From: Actinokineospora auranticolor
GTDB taxonomy: Bacteria; Actinomycetota; Actinomycetes; Mycobacteriales; Pseudonocardiaceae
Length of the DNA: 64,000 bases
Assembly: GCF_002934265.1 (NCBI RefSeq)
Contig: NZ_PTIX01000015.1
Span: 62,001-126,000, forward strand
Direction: 5' to 3'
A program made the position numbers and the translations under genes. Shown here one piece after another: positions 17,959-26,051 of this stretch. Under the pieces are notes generated by a model. It was not told the DNA's origin. It ran no database searches and was given only the letters and a program-made list of their open reading frames with translations. The number at the start of each line of letters is the position of its first letter. The stretch's first letter is position 1.

Positions 17959-19989
17959 ATGCCGCCCACGACGCCCGGCCCGGCGGGACCCGCCCCGGCA
18001 GGCGAGTCGACCGTGCTGCCCGCGCTGACCGTGCTGATCGTGCAGCAGGGGGTGTGGCACATGGCGAAGGAGTCCATGCCGCTCGCCGCCGGGTACCTCG
18101 CGGCCGTGGTCCGCGCGCACCCCGAACTCGGGTCGCGCTGCGCCGTGCGGATCCTCAACTTCCCCGGTCACCTGTCCCCGCTGGAGATGGCCATCAAGGT
18201 GCTCCAGGCCGGGGTACCGGACGTGATCGGCTTCTCCGTGCTCGGGTGGAACGCCAACCAGTTCGCCGCCGTGGCCGCGACCGTCAAGCAGGTCAACCCG
18301 TCGGCGGTCGTCGTCTTCGGCGGCAACCACGTCGCCAAGCAGGCCGCGCGGGTGCTCACCCGGGACCCGGCGGTGGACATCGTGGTCAACGGCGAGGGCG
18401 AGGTCACGTTCGTCAACATCCTCAAGGCGGTCCTCGACGGTGGCCCGTACGCGCGGGTGCGCGGCATCTCCTTCCGGGGCCCGGATGGCTCGGTCGTCAC
18501 GACGGCGGACGAGGCACGCGTCGACGACCTGGACCGGATCCCGTCGCCGATCCTCACCGGGGCCGTCCCGCTGCTCGACGAGCGCGGTGGGTTCCGCTAC
18601 GACGTGGCCCTGATGGAGACCAACCGGGGATGCCCGTACCACTGCGCGTTCTGCTACTGGGGCGGTGCCGTCGGCCAGAAGGTCCGGTCGTTCTCCCGGG
18701 TCCGGCTGCGGGCCGAGTTGGAGGCACTGGCGCGGGCCGGTGCCGACACCGTCGTGCTGTGCGACGCCAACTTCGGGATGCTGCGGCAGGACGCCGAGTT
18801 CGTCGACGACCTCATCGAGATCCGGGACCGGTACGGCTGCCCGAGGGCGTTGGAGACGTCCTGGGCGAAGAACAAGTCGGCGGTGTTCCGCGGCATCGTC
18901 CGGCGGATGCGGGAGGCCGGCATGCGCAGCTCGTTCACCCTCGCGCTGCAGACCCTCGACGACACCGCGCTGGACCTGGTCAACCGCCGCAACATGAAGA
19001 TCAACCAGTGGCGCGACCTGGCGGAGTGGCTCACCGCCGAGGGACTCGACTGCTACGCCGAGCTGATCTGGGGCATCCCCGGCGAGACCCCGGAGACCTT
19101 CCTGCGCGGCTACGACGAACTGGCCAAGCACGTGTCCCGGATCGCCGCCTACCCGCTGTTGCTGCTGCCCAACACCGACTTCTCCGACCGCCGCGCGGTC
19201 CACGGCTTCGTCACCGTGCGCGGTCGCCAGGACGACTTCGAGTACGTGCTGGCCGCGCGGGGCGTCTCGCTGGCGCAGAACCTGCGGATGCAGCGGTTCC
19301 TGTTCTGGGCCCGGCTGCTCGCCGAGAACCTGGTCCTGCGCGACACGTGGCCGGTGTTTGACGCGGTGCTGGGCTGGAGCCAGTCCGCGGTGATCCTCTC
19401 GCTGGCGGACTTCGTCGAGGCCGAGGCCGCGCACCACGCGGGTGCCCGGTTGCTGAGCGCGGCGGCGACGAGTTCCACCGCCGACCCGGACTCCCTCGCC
19501 CCCGCGCTCGCGTACTGCTTCTCCACCGAGGAGTTCGCCGACCTGGTCGACGGCTGGTGGCGCGCCGCCGTGGGCCCGGCCACGCCCCGCGAGTGGCGCG
19601 AGGCGCTGCGGGAGGTGCTCCGCTACGACCTGGACACCCGTCCCCTGCCCGATCCGGGTCCCCGGGCGCTGCCCGACGCCCGGCTCTCCTCGGTCGACGG
19701 CGAGGCCCACTGGACCGTCGCCCGCACCTACGCCTTCGACGTCCCTGCCCTGGCCAGGGCCGCCCGCGCGCGCCGCCACCTCGACCCGCCCGCCGCCGGT
19801 CCCCACCACGTCCACCTGCGCTTCAAGCACGGCTTCGCCGACCTCGTGCACTCGACCAACCACGAGGAGACCGCCCACTACATCGGCCGCGCCGAGCTCC
19901 CGACCTGCCCACCGCGCTCACCCGAACCCGATGACCGGTGCGGTCCGGTCGACCGCACCCGCACCGCCGCGCCGGGACCGGACGGGTGA
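17959..19989 (+). CDS. Cobalamin-binding radical SAM enzyme
   Basis: 676 residues. The N-terminal B12-binding Rossmann domain covers about residues 20-150 (PDVIGFSVLGWNANQF, VVVFGGNHVAKQA, IVVNGEGEVTFVNIL). The radical SAM core has RGCPYHCAFCYWG (C225, C229, C232), followed by the barrel strands LETSWAKNKSAVF and ELIWGIPGETPETFLRG. The remaining 250 residues are an uncharacterised helical C-terminus. Such enzymes methylate unactivated carbon or phosphorus or rearrange carbon skeletons. The start is uncertain, since no good Shine-Dalgarno precedes 17959. It is the last gene of the operon and ends 10 bases from the convergent phosphate transporter gene. Confidence 0.88.
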   Translation: MPPTTPGPAGPAPAGESTVLPALTVLIVQQGVWHMAKESMPLAAGYLAAVVRAHPELGSRCAVRILNFPGHLSPLEMAIKVLQAGVPDVIGFSVLGWNANQFAAVAATVKQVNPSAVVVFGGNHVAKQAARVLTRDPAVDIVVNGEGEVTFVNILKAVLDGGPYARVRGISFRGPDGSVVTTADEARVDDLDRIPSPILTGAVPLLDERGGFRYDVALMETNRGCPYHCAFCYWGGAVGQKVRSFSRVRLRAELEALARAGADTVVLCDANFGMLRQDAEFVDDLIEIRDRYGCPRALETSWAKNKSAVFRGIVRRMREAGMRSSFTLALQTLDDTALDLVNRRNMKINQWRDLAEWLTAEGLDCYAELIWGIPGETPETFLRGYDELAKHVSRIAAYPLLLLPNTDFSDRRAVHGFVTVRGRQDDFEYVLAARGVSLAQNLRMQRFLFWARLLAENLVLRDTWPVFDAVLGWSQSAVILSLADFVEAEAAHHAGARLLSAAATSSTADPDSLAPALAYCFSTEEFADLVDGWWRAAVGPATPREWREALREVLRYDLDTRPLPDPGPRALPDARLSSVDGEAHWTVARTYAFDVPALARAARARRHLDPPAAGPHHVHLRFKHGFADLVHSTNHEETAHYIGRAELPTCPPRSPEPDDRCGPVDRTRTAAPGPDG

Positions 19990-19999
19990 GCGCGGTCGG

Positions 20000-20995
20000 T
20001 CAGGGGAGGAAGAGGGTGAGCAGCCCGTAGGTGGCCGCGGCGATCGCCGCCGACATCGGGATGGTGAGGATCCACGCGGACACGATGGTGCCCGCCACAC
20101 CCCAACGGACCGCGGAGAGCCTGCGGGTGGCGCCGACGCCCATGATGGCGGAGCTGATGGTGTGCGTCGTGGACACCGGGGCGTGCAGGCCGATCGCCAT
20201 CACGTACAGCACGCTGGACGCGGTGAGGTCGGCGGCGACCCCGCGCGCCGGGTCCAGCTTGATCACCCGGCGGCCGAGGGTGCGCATGATCCGCCAGCCA
20301 CCGGAGTAGGTGCCGAGCGCGATGGCGCCCGCCGCGGCGAGCTTGACCCACAGCGGGACGTCGTGCCCGGTGTGCAGACCCGCGGTCACCAGGGCGAGCA
20401 CGATGACGCCCATCGTCTTCTGCGCGTCCTGCAGGCCGTGCCCGAAGGCCAGCGCCGCGGCCGAGAGCGACTGTCCGGCCCGGAAACCCCGGTTGACCCG
20501 GCCTGGCGAGCCGCGGCGGAACAGCCAGGCGATGGCCACCATCACGCCGTAGGCGAGGCAGAAGCCGACCAGCGGCGACACGACCATCGGGACGAGCACC
20601 TTGCCGACGATGACCGACCAGTGCACGGTCACCGACGCCGCCATCCCCGCGCCGATGAGGCCGCCGATGAGCGCGTGCGACGACGAGGACGGCAGCCCCC
20701 GCCACCAGGTGATCAGGTTCCAGGCGATGGCGCCGACCAGGCCCGCGAGGACCACGGTCATGCCGCCGGAGTTCTCCGGCGGGCTGATGATGCCGCTGCC
20801 GATCGTGCTTGCCACGCCCTCGGACACCAGGGCGCCGAGCAGGTTCATCACCGCGGCCAGCAGCAGCGCCACCCTCGGGGTCAGCGCCCGGGTGGAGATC
20901 GACGTGGCGATGGCGTTCGCCGCGTCGTGGAAGCCGTTGGTGTAGTCGAAGGCCAGGGCGATCGCGACGACCGCGATCACGAGTGCGAACTCCAC
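20000..20995 (-). CDS. pit: Low-affinity inorganic phosphate transporter (PiT)
   Basis: 331 residues, about ten membrane segments. Both PiT signature repeats are visible: the N-terminal FDYTNGFHDAANAIATSIST and the C-terminal GLHAPVSTTHTISSAIMGVG, plus FGHGLQDAQKTMGV. It imports phosphate (probably as metal phosphate) with protons. The start is set at the GTG at 20995, just after the DUF47 stop, because the longer upstream frame reads through the partner gene. AAGGAA lies upstream. The DUF47-PiT order is a standard two-gene operon. Confidence 0.92.
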   Translation of the reverse strand: MEFALVIAVVAIALAFDYTNGFHDAANAIATSISTRALTPRVALLLAAVMNLLGALVSEGVASTIGSGIISPPENSGGMTVVLAGLVGAIAWNLITWWRGLPSSSSHALIGGLIGAGMAASVTVHWSVIVGKVLVPMVVSPLVGFCLAYGVMVAIAWLFRRGSPGRVNRGFRAGQSLSAAALAFGHGLQDAQKTMGVIVLALVTAGLHTGHDVPLWVKLAAAGAIALGTYSGGWRIMRTLGRRVIKLDPARGVAADLTASSVLYVMAIGLHAPVSTTHTISSAIMGVGATRRLSAVRWGVAGTIVSAWILTIPMSAAIAAATYGLLTLFLP

Positions 20996-20996
20996 G

Positions 20997-21614
20997 TCAG
21001 GATTCCTTGACCGCGATCTGCTCGACGATGTTCGCGACCGTCTCGAACGAATCGATCGCCGCTTCCAGCTGCTCCACGACGTCACGCAGCCGCATGACCG
21101 TCAACGCGTCGTAGGCGCCGGAGAACAGGTGGGCCAGGCACCGGCGGTAGATCTTGTCGCCGTGGTTCTCCAGCCGGTTCACCTCGATCCAGTACTCGTC
21201 GAGGTCGCGCATGTCCCGCAGCCGCGGCATGGCCGCCGCGGTGAGGTCGGCGGCCTGCCGCAGCACCTCCACCTGGTCGGACACCTCCGGTGGCAGCTCC
21301 TCGATCCGGTACAGGGTGATGTAGTCGGCCGCGGCCTCCATGTCGTCCATCACGTCGTCGAGCCCGCCGGTCAGCCGGTAGATGTCCTCCCGGTCGAACG
21401 GCGTGATGAACGTCGAGTTCAGTCTCCGGATGATCTCGTGCGTCACCTCGTCGCACTGGTGCTCGACCTCCTTGAGCCGCTCGGCCGCCGCCGCGCGGTC
21501 GCTCCCGGCGTCGAGCATGCCGGTGAGCAGCCGGGCGCCGTCGACGAGGTGGCTCGCCGACTTGCCGAACAGCTCGTAGAAGGTCTTGTCCTTGGGCAGG
21601 GGGTTGAAACGCAC
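20997..21614 (-). CDS. DUF47 / PhoU-like partner of PiT
   Basis: 205 residues, all-helical. It begins VRFNPLPKDKTFYELFGKSA, the usual DUF47 N-terminus, and has the metal-binding-type motifs EHQCDEVTHEI and ENHGDKIYRRC. Length matches the family. The GTG at 21614 follows AGGG at the right distance; the longer frame upstream has no such support. DUF47 proteins regulate or stabilise the adjacent PiT transporter. Confidence 0.9.
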   Translation of the reverse strand: MRFNPLPKDKTFYELFGKSASHLVDGARLLTGMLDAGSDRAAAAERLKEVEHQCDEVTHEIIRRLNSTFITPFDREDIYRLTGGLDDVMDDMEAAADYITLYRIEELPPEVSDQVEVLRQAADLTAAAMPRLRDMRDLDEYWIEVNRLENHGDKIYRRCLAHLFSGAYDALTVMRLRDVVEQLEAAIDSFETVANIVEQIAVKES

Positions 21615-21816
21615 GCCGCACCCTAAATCGTCCGAGGTCATGGTGGTGGGGTGGGGGTGCGCGCGCTCCCGGTCCGAGGTGGACGGAACGCGCCCGGGGT
21701 ACCGGCGGGCGCCGGATTTGTCGGTCTTCCCGCGGTGGCCGGGGTGACCACTGTGGTCTTTTGTCCCGTAACACCGGTGATCTTCGGGGCGACCGTGCGA
21801 AAAGGAGGTGGGGTGC

Positions 21817-22494
21817 TTGTTCGCGCGCGTGGTCGCCATCATTTCGCTGTTGTCCTGCGCCTGCGGTTGCGGCGCCGACGGTCCGGTCGTGGATCTGGAG
21901 GTCGGCCTCGGCATCGTGGAATTCAAGATCGACATGGGCGCCTACAAGGACCCGGTGCTGCGGGTGCGCGACCGCGTCACGACCCTGATCATCACCGAGG
22001 AGGTGAGCGTGATCTCCGTGTCGGACGGGGAAATCGCCATCACCGCGACCGCCCCGGTGCCGACCACCGCGCCACCCACGACCACCGAAGGCGTCGAACT
22101 GACCCTCGACGAGACGACCACGGCCGACGAGCCAGCGCGCCCCGCGGACCCCGACCCGGTGACCAGCGGCTGCGCGCGGGACGCGCGAATAGCGGCCGAA
22201 GGCGCGATACGCGACAACGCGGGCGTACCGATCCTGGATGTGCGCGTCTGGCATTCCAACGCGTCCAACCGCGACTGGGGACAGGCAACCGGACGAACCT
22301 ACGGCAGATTGGTCGTGAGCCTGCCAAGCAAGGGGAACAAAGCCGTATGCCTGCCTGCCGACTGCTCGGAGCACATGATCCCGATCGGCGATTTCCACAC
22401 GATGATGATCGACGGGGACGTCCCCACCAGCGCGTGCGCCTGGGCGATCAGCCCCCGCGACCAGCTCAGGTACCAGGGCTGCCTCCGCGCCTGA
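21817..22494 (+). CDS. Putative secreted lipoprotein, unknown function
   Basis: About 225 residues. AAGGAGG ends 8 bases before a TTG start at 21817; the GTG at 21808 overlaps that Shine-Dalgarno and is less likely. The signal peptide LFARVVAIISLLSCACGCG contains the lipobox LLSC. A Thr/Pro-rich linker (TAPVPTTAPPTTTE) leads to a Cys-containing C-terminal domain (GCARDARIAAEGAIRDNAG, VCLPADCSEHM, SACAWAI), probably with disulfides outside the cell. I do not recognise the domain. It diverges from the DUF47-PiT operon. Confidence 0.7.
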   Translation: MFARVVAIISLLSCACGCGADGPVVDLEVGLGIVEFKIDMGAYKDPVLRVRDRVTTLIITEEVSVISVSDGEIAITATAPVPTTAPPTTTEGVELTLDETTTADEPARPADPDPVTSGCARDARIAAEGAIRDNAGVPILDVRVWHSNASNRDWGQATGRTYGRLVVSLPSKGNKAVCLPADCSEHMIPIGDFHTMMIDGDVPTSACAWAISPRDQLRYQGCLRA

Positions 22495-22602
22495 CCGCCC
22501 CACCCATCGCGCTCGGTCATCGGTACTGATCGCGAAACGTTGTTGGACGCGGCCCCCGGTGCCGGGTCAGGGTGGTGGGAGCCGGAGTGGGAAGGACCAC
22601 CG

Positions 22603-23112
22603 ATGACCCGCACCACCGATCGCCTCGAACCGTCGGGGTTGGACCCCGCCCTGCTGCGCGCGGCGTTCGGCGCGTTCCCCAGCGGGGTCGTCGCCGTGGC
22701 CGCGCGGGTGGACGGGCGGGTCGTGGGCCTGGCCGCCAGTTCGTTCACCTCGGTGTCGCTGGACCCGCCGCTGGTGTCGTTCTCGATCGCCACCGGTTCC
22801 CGCACCTGGCCCGACCTGCGCCGCGCCGACCACGTGGGTGTGACCGTGCTGGCCGCGCACCACGACGGCGTCGCCCGCCAACTCGCGGGCCCGGCCGACA
22901 CCCGCTTCGCGGGCCTGGCCACGGTCACCACCGAGTCCGGCGCCGTCACCCTCGCCGACGGCGTGGCCTGGTTCGACACCACGATCGACCGCCAGGTGGC
23001 GGCGGGCGACCACACCATCGTCCTGCTCCGGCTGCACGCGGCGGCGCACGTGGCACACCCTCTGCCGCTGGTGTTCCACCGCAGCGGGTTCGGGCTGCGG
23101 CAACCCGCCTGA
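22603..23112 (+). CDS. Flavin reductase (DIM6/NTAB-like)
   Basis: 169 residues. The family pattern is clear: LRAAFGAFPSGVVAVAARVD, GLAASSFTSVSLDPPLVSFS, and DHTIVLLRLHAAAHVAHPLP with a closing LVFHRSGFG. These proteins bind FMN and reduce it with NAD(P)H, usually supplying a two-component monooxygenase. The ATG at 22603 has GAAGGA upstream. No partner oxygenase is adjacent; it could serve the biosynthetic clusters on either side, but nothing in the spacing shows that. Confidence 0.85.
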   Translation: MTRTTDRLEPSGLDPALLRAAFGAFPSGVVAVAARVDGRVVGLAASSFTSVSLDPPLVSFSIATGSRTWPDLRRADHVGVTVLAAHHDGVARQLAGPADTRFAGLATVTTESGAVTLADGVAWFDTTIDRQVAAGDHTIVLLRLHAAAHVAHPLPLVFHRSGFGLRQPA

Positions 23113-23400
23113 CGCCCGCGGCCCGCGCGATCTCGTGCCAAGACCGCCACCTCGCCGGTGACAATGGGCACCACCGGGTCGTGGATGCGCTTTGCCAAAT
23201 GCGCGGTTTCATCCCCAGTCGCATCCTGAGCCGTCGATGGTGTTGGGGATGGGGTCGAGTCATGTAATGCTCGCACCGAGGTTTTCGGACAATCCTCGTG
23301 TCAATGCTTCAATCCTGCCTGAAATGCGTTGACGTGGCGGGGGCCCCGCGTTATGCCTTCTTGGGGAACTGCTGGAGCATTGCGTCCTGGGGGTGGTTCT

Positions 23401-24399
23401 ATGTTTGAGGCGCTCGGGTTGAGTGAGACTTCCGAGCTGGTGTACCTGGCACTGCTGGATTGCGCGGACGGCGACTACCGCCACCTCGTCGAGCACCTCG
23501 ACCTCACGGAACGCGAAGTCGTCGTGGCGCTTGATGAATTGACGAAATTGGCGCTGCTGCAGGCGGGCGACGCCGGTCGGCGGCTGCTGCGGCCGGTCGA
23601 TCCCGAGGTCGGCGTGGCGGCGTTGATCGCCAGGCGGCAGGCCGAGATCGCGCGCAGGCAGCAGGAAGTCGAAGAGAGCAAACTCGCGTTCGCCCGGTTG
23701 CTTTCCCGGCACTCCGAATCCGGTGCCAAATCGGCCGATTCCGGCGTCGAGCACCTGATGGGGCTGACGGCGATTCGGCGACGGCTTCGCGAGATAGCGG
23801 AGTCCTGTGAACGGGAGGCGTGCTCGTTCATGCCGGGCGGCGCGGCGTTCGCCGAGGGCCTGCCCGTCACCCGGTTCCTGGATTGCGAGGCCATCGACCG
23901 GGGAGTGCGCCTGCGGACGATCTACCACGACAGCATCCGCAACCACCCGCCCGCGGTCGAGTACGCCCGCAGGCTGTCCGACCTCGGCAGCGAGGTGCGC
24001 ACCGCGCCATCGCTGCCGCTGCGGATGTTCGTCGTCGACCGGCGGATCGCCGTGGTGCCGGTCGACGACGACGACGCCGACTCGGCGGTAGTCGTCTCGA
24101 TCGGCGGCGTCGCCAGTGCGCTGCACACCCTGTTCGCGTCGGTGTGGCGGACCTCGACGCCGCTCGGCCCGCCCCGGCCGCGCGCCGCGGACGGCTTGAC
24201 CGACCAGGGCCGCGAAGCGCTCAAGCTGCTGGGCAAGGGGTGCACCGACGAGGTGATCGCCCGCCGGTTGGGCGTTTCGGTGCGCACGGCCCGCCGCGTC
24301 GCGTCGGGACTGCTCGCGCGGTTGGACGCGCGGAGCCGGTTCCAGGCGGGCGCGCGGGCCGTGGCACGGGGCTGGGTCGACATCGACGACCTCGACTAG
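23401..24399 (+). CDS. TrmB-like / LuxR-C-terminal transcriptional regulator
   Basis: 332 residues. An N-terminal TrmB-like winged helix (MFEALGLSETSELVYLALLD, DLTEREVVVALDELTKLALL) is followed by a coiled coil (ARRQAEIARRQQEVEESKLA), a PLD-like effector domain, and a C-terminal LuxR HTH (LTDQGREALKLLGKGCTDEV, then ARRLGVSVRTARRVASGLLA). This fusion is common beside actinomycete peptide and specialised-metabolite genes. It ends 4 bases from the convergent M29-like gene and is the likely pathway regulator of the RiPP locus. Confidence 0.85.
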   Translation: MFEALGLSETSELVYLALLDCADGDYRHLVEHLDLTEREVVVALDELTKLALLQAGDAGRRLLRPVDPEVGVAALIARRQAEIARRQQEVEESKLAFARLLSRHSESGAKSADSGVEHLMGLTAIRRRLREIAESCEREACSFMPGGAAFAEGLPVTRFLDCEAIDRGVRLRTIYHDSIRNHPPAVEYARRLSDLGSEVRTAPSLPLRMFVVDRRIAVVPVDDDDADSAVVVSIGGVASALHTLFASVWRTSTPLGPPRPRAADGLTDQGREALKLLGKGCTDEVIARRLGVSVRTARRVASGLLARLDARSRFQAGARAVARGWVDIDDLD

Positions 24400-24403
24400 C
24401 GTG

Positions 24404-25558
24404 TCAGGGTCGCCGAACCCCGGGCACCTGGCAGGTCGGGTCCTCGGAGAGCCCCTGGAGCTGGCGGTACCCCATGCCGCAGCAGTCGCCGGTGATGTCC
24501 TCGTCCAGCGCGTCCACCGGGTGGGGCACGTCCAGCGGCTGGACCCGGGTCAGGTCGATGGGGTCGACCTCGTCGTCGATCCACATCAGACCGCCGACGG
24601 TGATCAGGTCCAGGTGGGCCCACGCCATGTACCCGACGCGGCTGTTGCTCTGGTTGTGCGCGCCGAACCCGAGGTGCAGACCGCAGCTGCGCTCGTTGAT
24701 GTGCGAGTTCGCGGTGAGGAACTCGCCGACGCCGTGGTTCGTGCCGAGGCCGAACTCGCCGATGTTGCGCCCGTTCGGGCTGTTCAGGCAGAGCTCGAAC
24801 ATCTCCAGCAGTTCCGGGCGGTCGCAGCTGATCGACCGGGCCTTACCGCCCTCGATCTCCACCCGGGCCGGGTTGTCGGCCAGCTTGGCGTTCAGGTCGC
24901 TGATGATGTTGGCGTTGTACGCGCCGTCGGCGACCAGCACGCCCTCGACACCCGCCGGGAAGGTGGCGATCTCCCCGGCGGGCAGGATCGTGAAGCCGCC
25001 GGGCCGCCACACCCCCCGGTTGCTGATCCACTGGTACTTCTCGCTGTCGAGGTCGACTGTGATGTCCGTGCCGCCCTCGGTGGTCACGCGGACCCGCTTG
25101 GCGTTGTCCAGCCGGTGCAGCAACGTGCCGTTGAGCGACGACAACTCCGCCGGGCTGACGTTGAGCGCCTTGGTGAAGAAGTCGGCGCCCGCGCTGATGA
25201 TCCGCAGGATCATGGTGTTGCCCTGGCCGTAGCGGCTCAGCAGCGGCGCGAGCACGTCGAAGTGCGACATCGTGTCCAGCTCGAGGGTGATGATGACGAG
25301 CCTGCCCGGCAGCGCGGCCGGGTCCGGCAGCACCGCGCCGATCCGCTCGGCGAAGCCGCTGTCCTCCAATGGGCGCATCGGGATGATGTCCGGGGTGAAC
25401 CCGCGTTGCCGCAGCCCGAGCGCGACCCAGGCCGCGGGGTCGCGGCTGTCGGGTGTGTAGGTGATCACGAACTTGTCCTGGTCGCGGATCTTCACGTAGT
25501 CGTCCAACAGGGAGCGGACCCCCTCGAAGACCCGCTCGTCGACCATCTGCGCAGTCAT
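24404..25558 (-). CDS. M29-fold metalloprotein (aminopeptidase T / NicX-like) of the RiPP locus
   Basis: 384 residues. Metal-ligand signatures of the M29 fold are in the C-terminal half: EFGLGTN (E268), INERSCGLHLGFG (E289, H295) and AHLDLI (H315, D317). The fold is shared by metal aminopeptidases (family M29) and the iron dioxygenase NicX, so either peptide trimming or an oxidative step is possible. The gene lies 131 bases downstream of the precursor gene on the same strand, with a hairpin between. Removal of the leader or exposed N-terminal residues is the simplest proposal. Extra Cys residues near the end (GDCCGMG, TCQV) are unusual. Confidence 0.75.
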   Translation of the reverse strand: MTAQMVDERVFEGVRSLLDDYVKIRDQDKFVITYTPDSRDPAAWVALGLRQRGFTPDIIPMRPLEDSGFAERIGAVLPDPAALPGRLVIITLELDTMSHFDVLAPLLSRYGQGNTMILRIISAGADFFTKALNVSPAELSSLNGTLLHRLDNAKRVRVTTEGGTDITVDLDSEKYQWISNRGVWRPGGFTILPAGEIATFPAGVEGVLVADGAYNANIISDLNAKLADNPARVEIEGGKARSISCDRPELLEMFELCLNSPNGRNIGEFGLGTNHGVGEFLTANSHINERSCGLHLGFGAHNQSNSRVGYMAWAHLDLITVGGLMWIDDEVDPIDLTRVQPLDVPHPVDALDEDITGDCCGMGYRQLQGLSEDPTCQVPGVRRP

Positions 25559-25604
25559 TGTCGCTCCTTGGGTAGTGCCCGAAGTGAATTGTTTCCCGGA
25601 TCGC

Positions 25605-25639
25605 GGTGGCCCCGCCCGCGGCATGCCGACGGGACCACC
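25605..25639 (-). terminator. Hairpin between RiPP precursor and M29 gene
   Basis: In the minus-strand RNA, GGUGGUCCC (25639-25631) pairs with GGGGCCACC (25613-25605): nine pairs with one U-G wobble, 17-base loop. No U-tract follows, so partial termination or RNA stabilisation that raises precursor over enzyme levels is more likely than a full stop. Confidence 0.45.
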
Positions 25640-25689
25640 ACCTTTCGCAACCCGTCCCCGCCGTTATCCCGCTGGGGCGGCGATACCGA

Positions 25690-25809
25690 TTACGGCGTGT
25701 CCAGGTACCAGGCGACGGTGCCGAACTCGATCTGCTCGGCCTTGCCGGGCTCCGGCTCGGACTCGGCCATCGCGGTGAGCAGGGTCTGCAACTCCTGGGG
25801 GTCAGGCAT
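25690..25809 (-). CDS. RiPP precursor peptide, core ending AWYLDTP
   Basis: 39 residues: leader MPDPQELQTLLTAMAESEPE, then PGKAEQIE and the C-terminal FGTVAWYLDTP. The ATG at 25809 is preceded by AAGGAAGG at 7 bases, a strong ribosome site for a minor-length gene. The acidic, helical leader and aromatic C-terminus are what a P450-modified RiPP precursor looks like; tryptorubin A, made by a P450, has the core AWYIWY, which shares AWY. W34, Y35 and D37 are the obvious modification sites for the P450 and the HExxH enzyme. The leader/core boundary is not known. It is transcribed divergently from those enzymes and precedes the M29-like gene. Confidence 0.8.
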   Translation of the reverse strand: MPDPQELQTLLTAMAESEPEPGKAEQIEFGTVAWYLDTP

Positions 25810-25940
25810 GGTGCGCACCTTCCTTCGAGACCACACCGGCGACCTGCCGGCGGATCCCATGCTCCCGCGCGCGTTCGCCCATCGCGAGTGGTCATTTCCT
25901 GCCAGTGGTCGGCGCGGCATGAACCGGCCACCATAAACGA

Positions 25941-25968
25941 TTGTGGCCTATTGTCGTGTAGGTATACT
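25941..25968 (+). promoter_or_regulatory. Candidate promoter of the HExxH-P450-MFS genes
   Basis: TTGTGG (25941-25946) and TATACT (25963-25968) are spaced by 16 bases, an unusually AT-rich element for this DNA. On the minus strand ACGACA and TATGGT, also 16 apart, could form an overlapping promoter for the precursor gene. Confidence 0.5.
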
Positions 25969-26051
25969 CGACCAGGCGAACTGATCGCCGCGGTGTCGGA
26001 ATCGACGCCGACTATCGACACGCCGCCGACGTGACCCGGGAGCGCAGTGCG

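Noticed and set aside
14482-19878. 1798-codon open frame on the minus strand
   Set aside because: It lies exactly antisense to the second NRPS and the B12 radical SAM genes, is Val/Gly/Arg-rich with no domain, and reflects high GC at codon position three.
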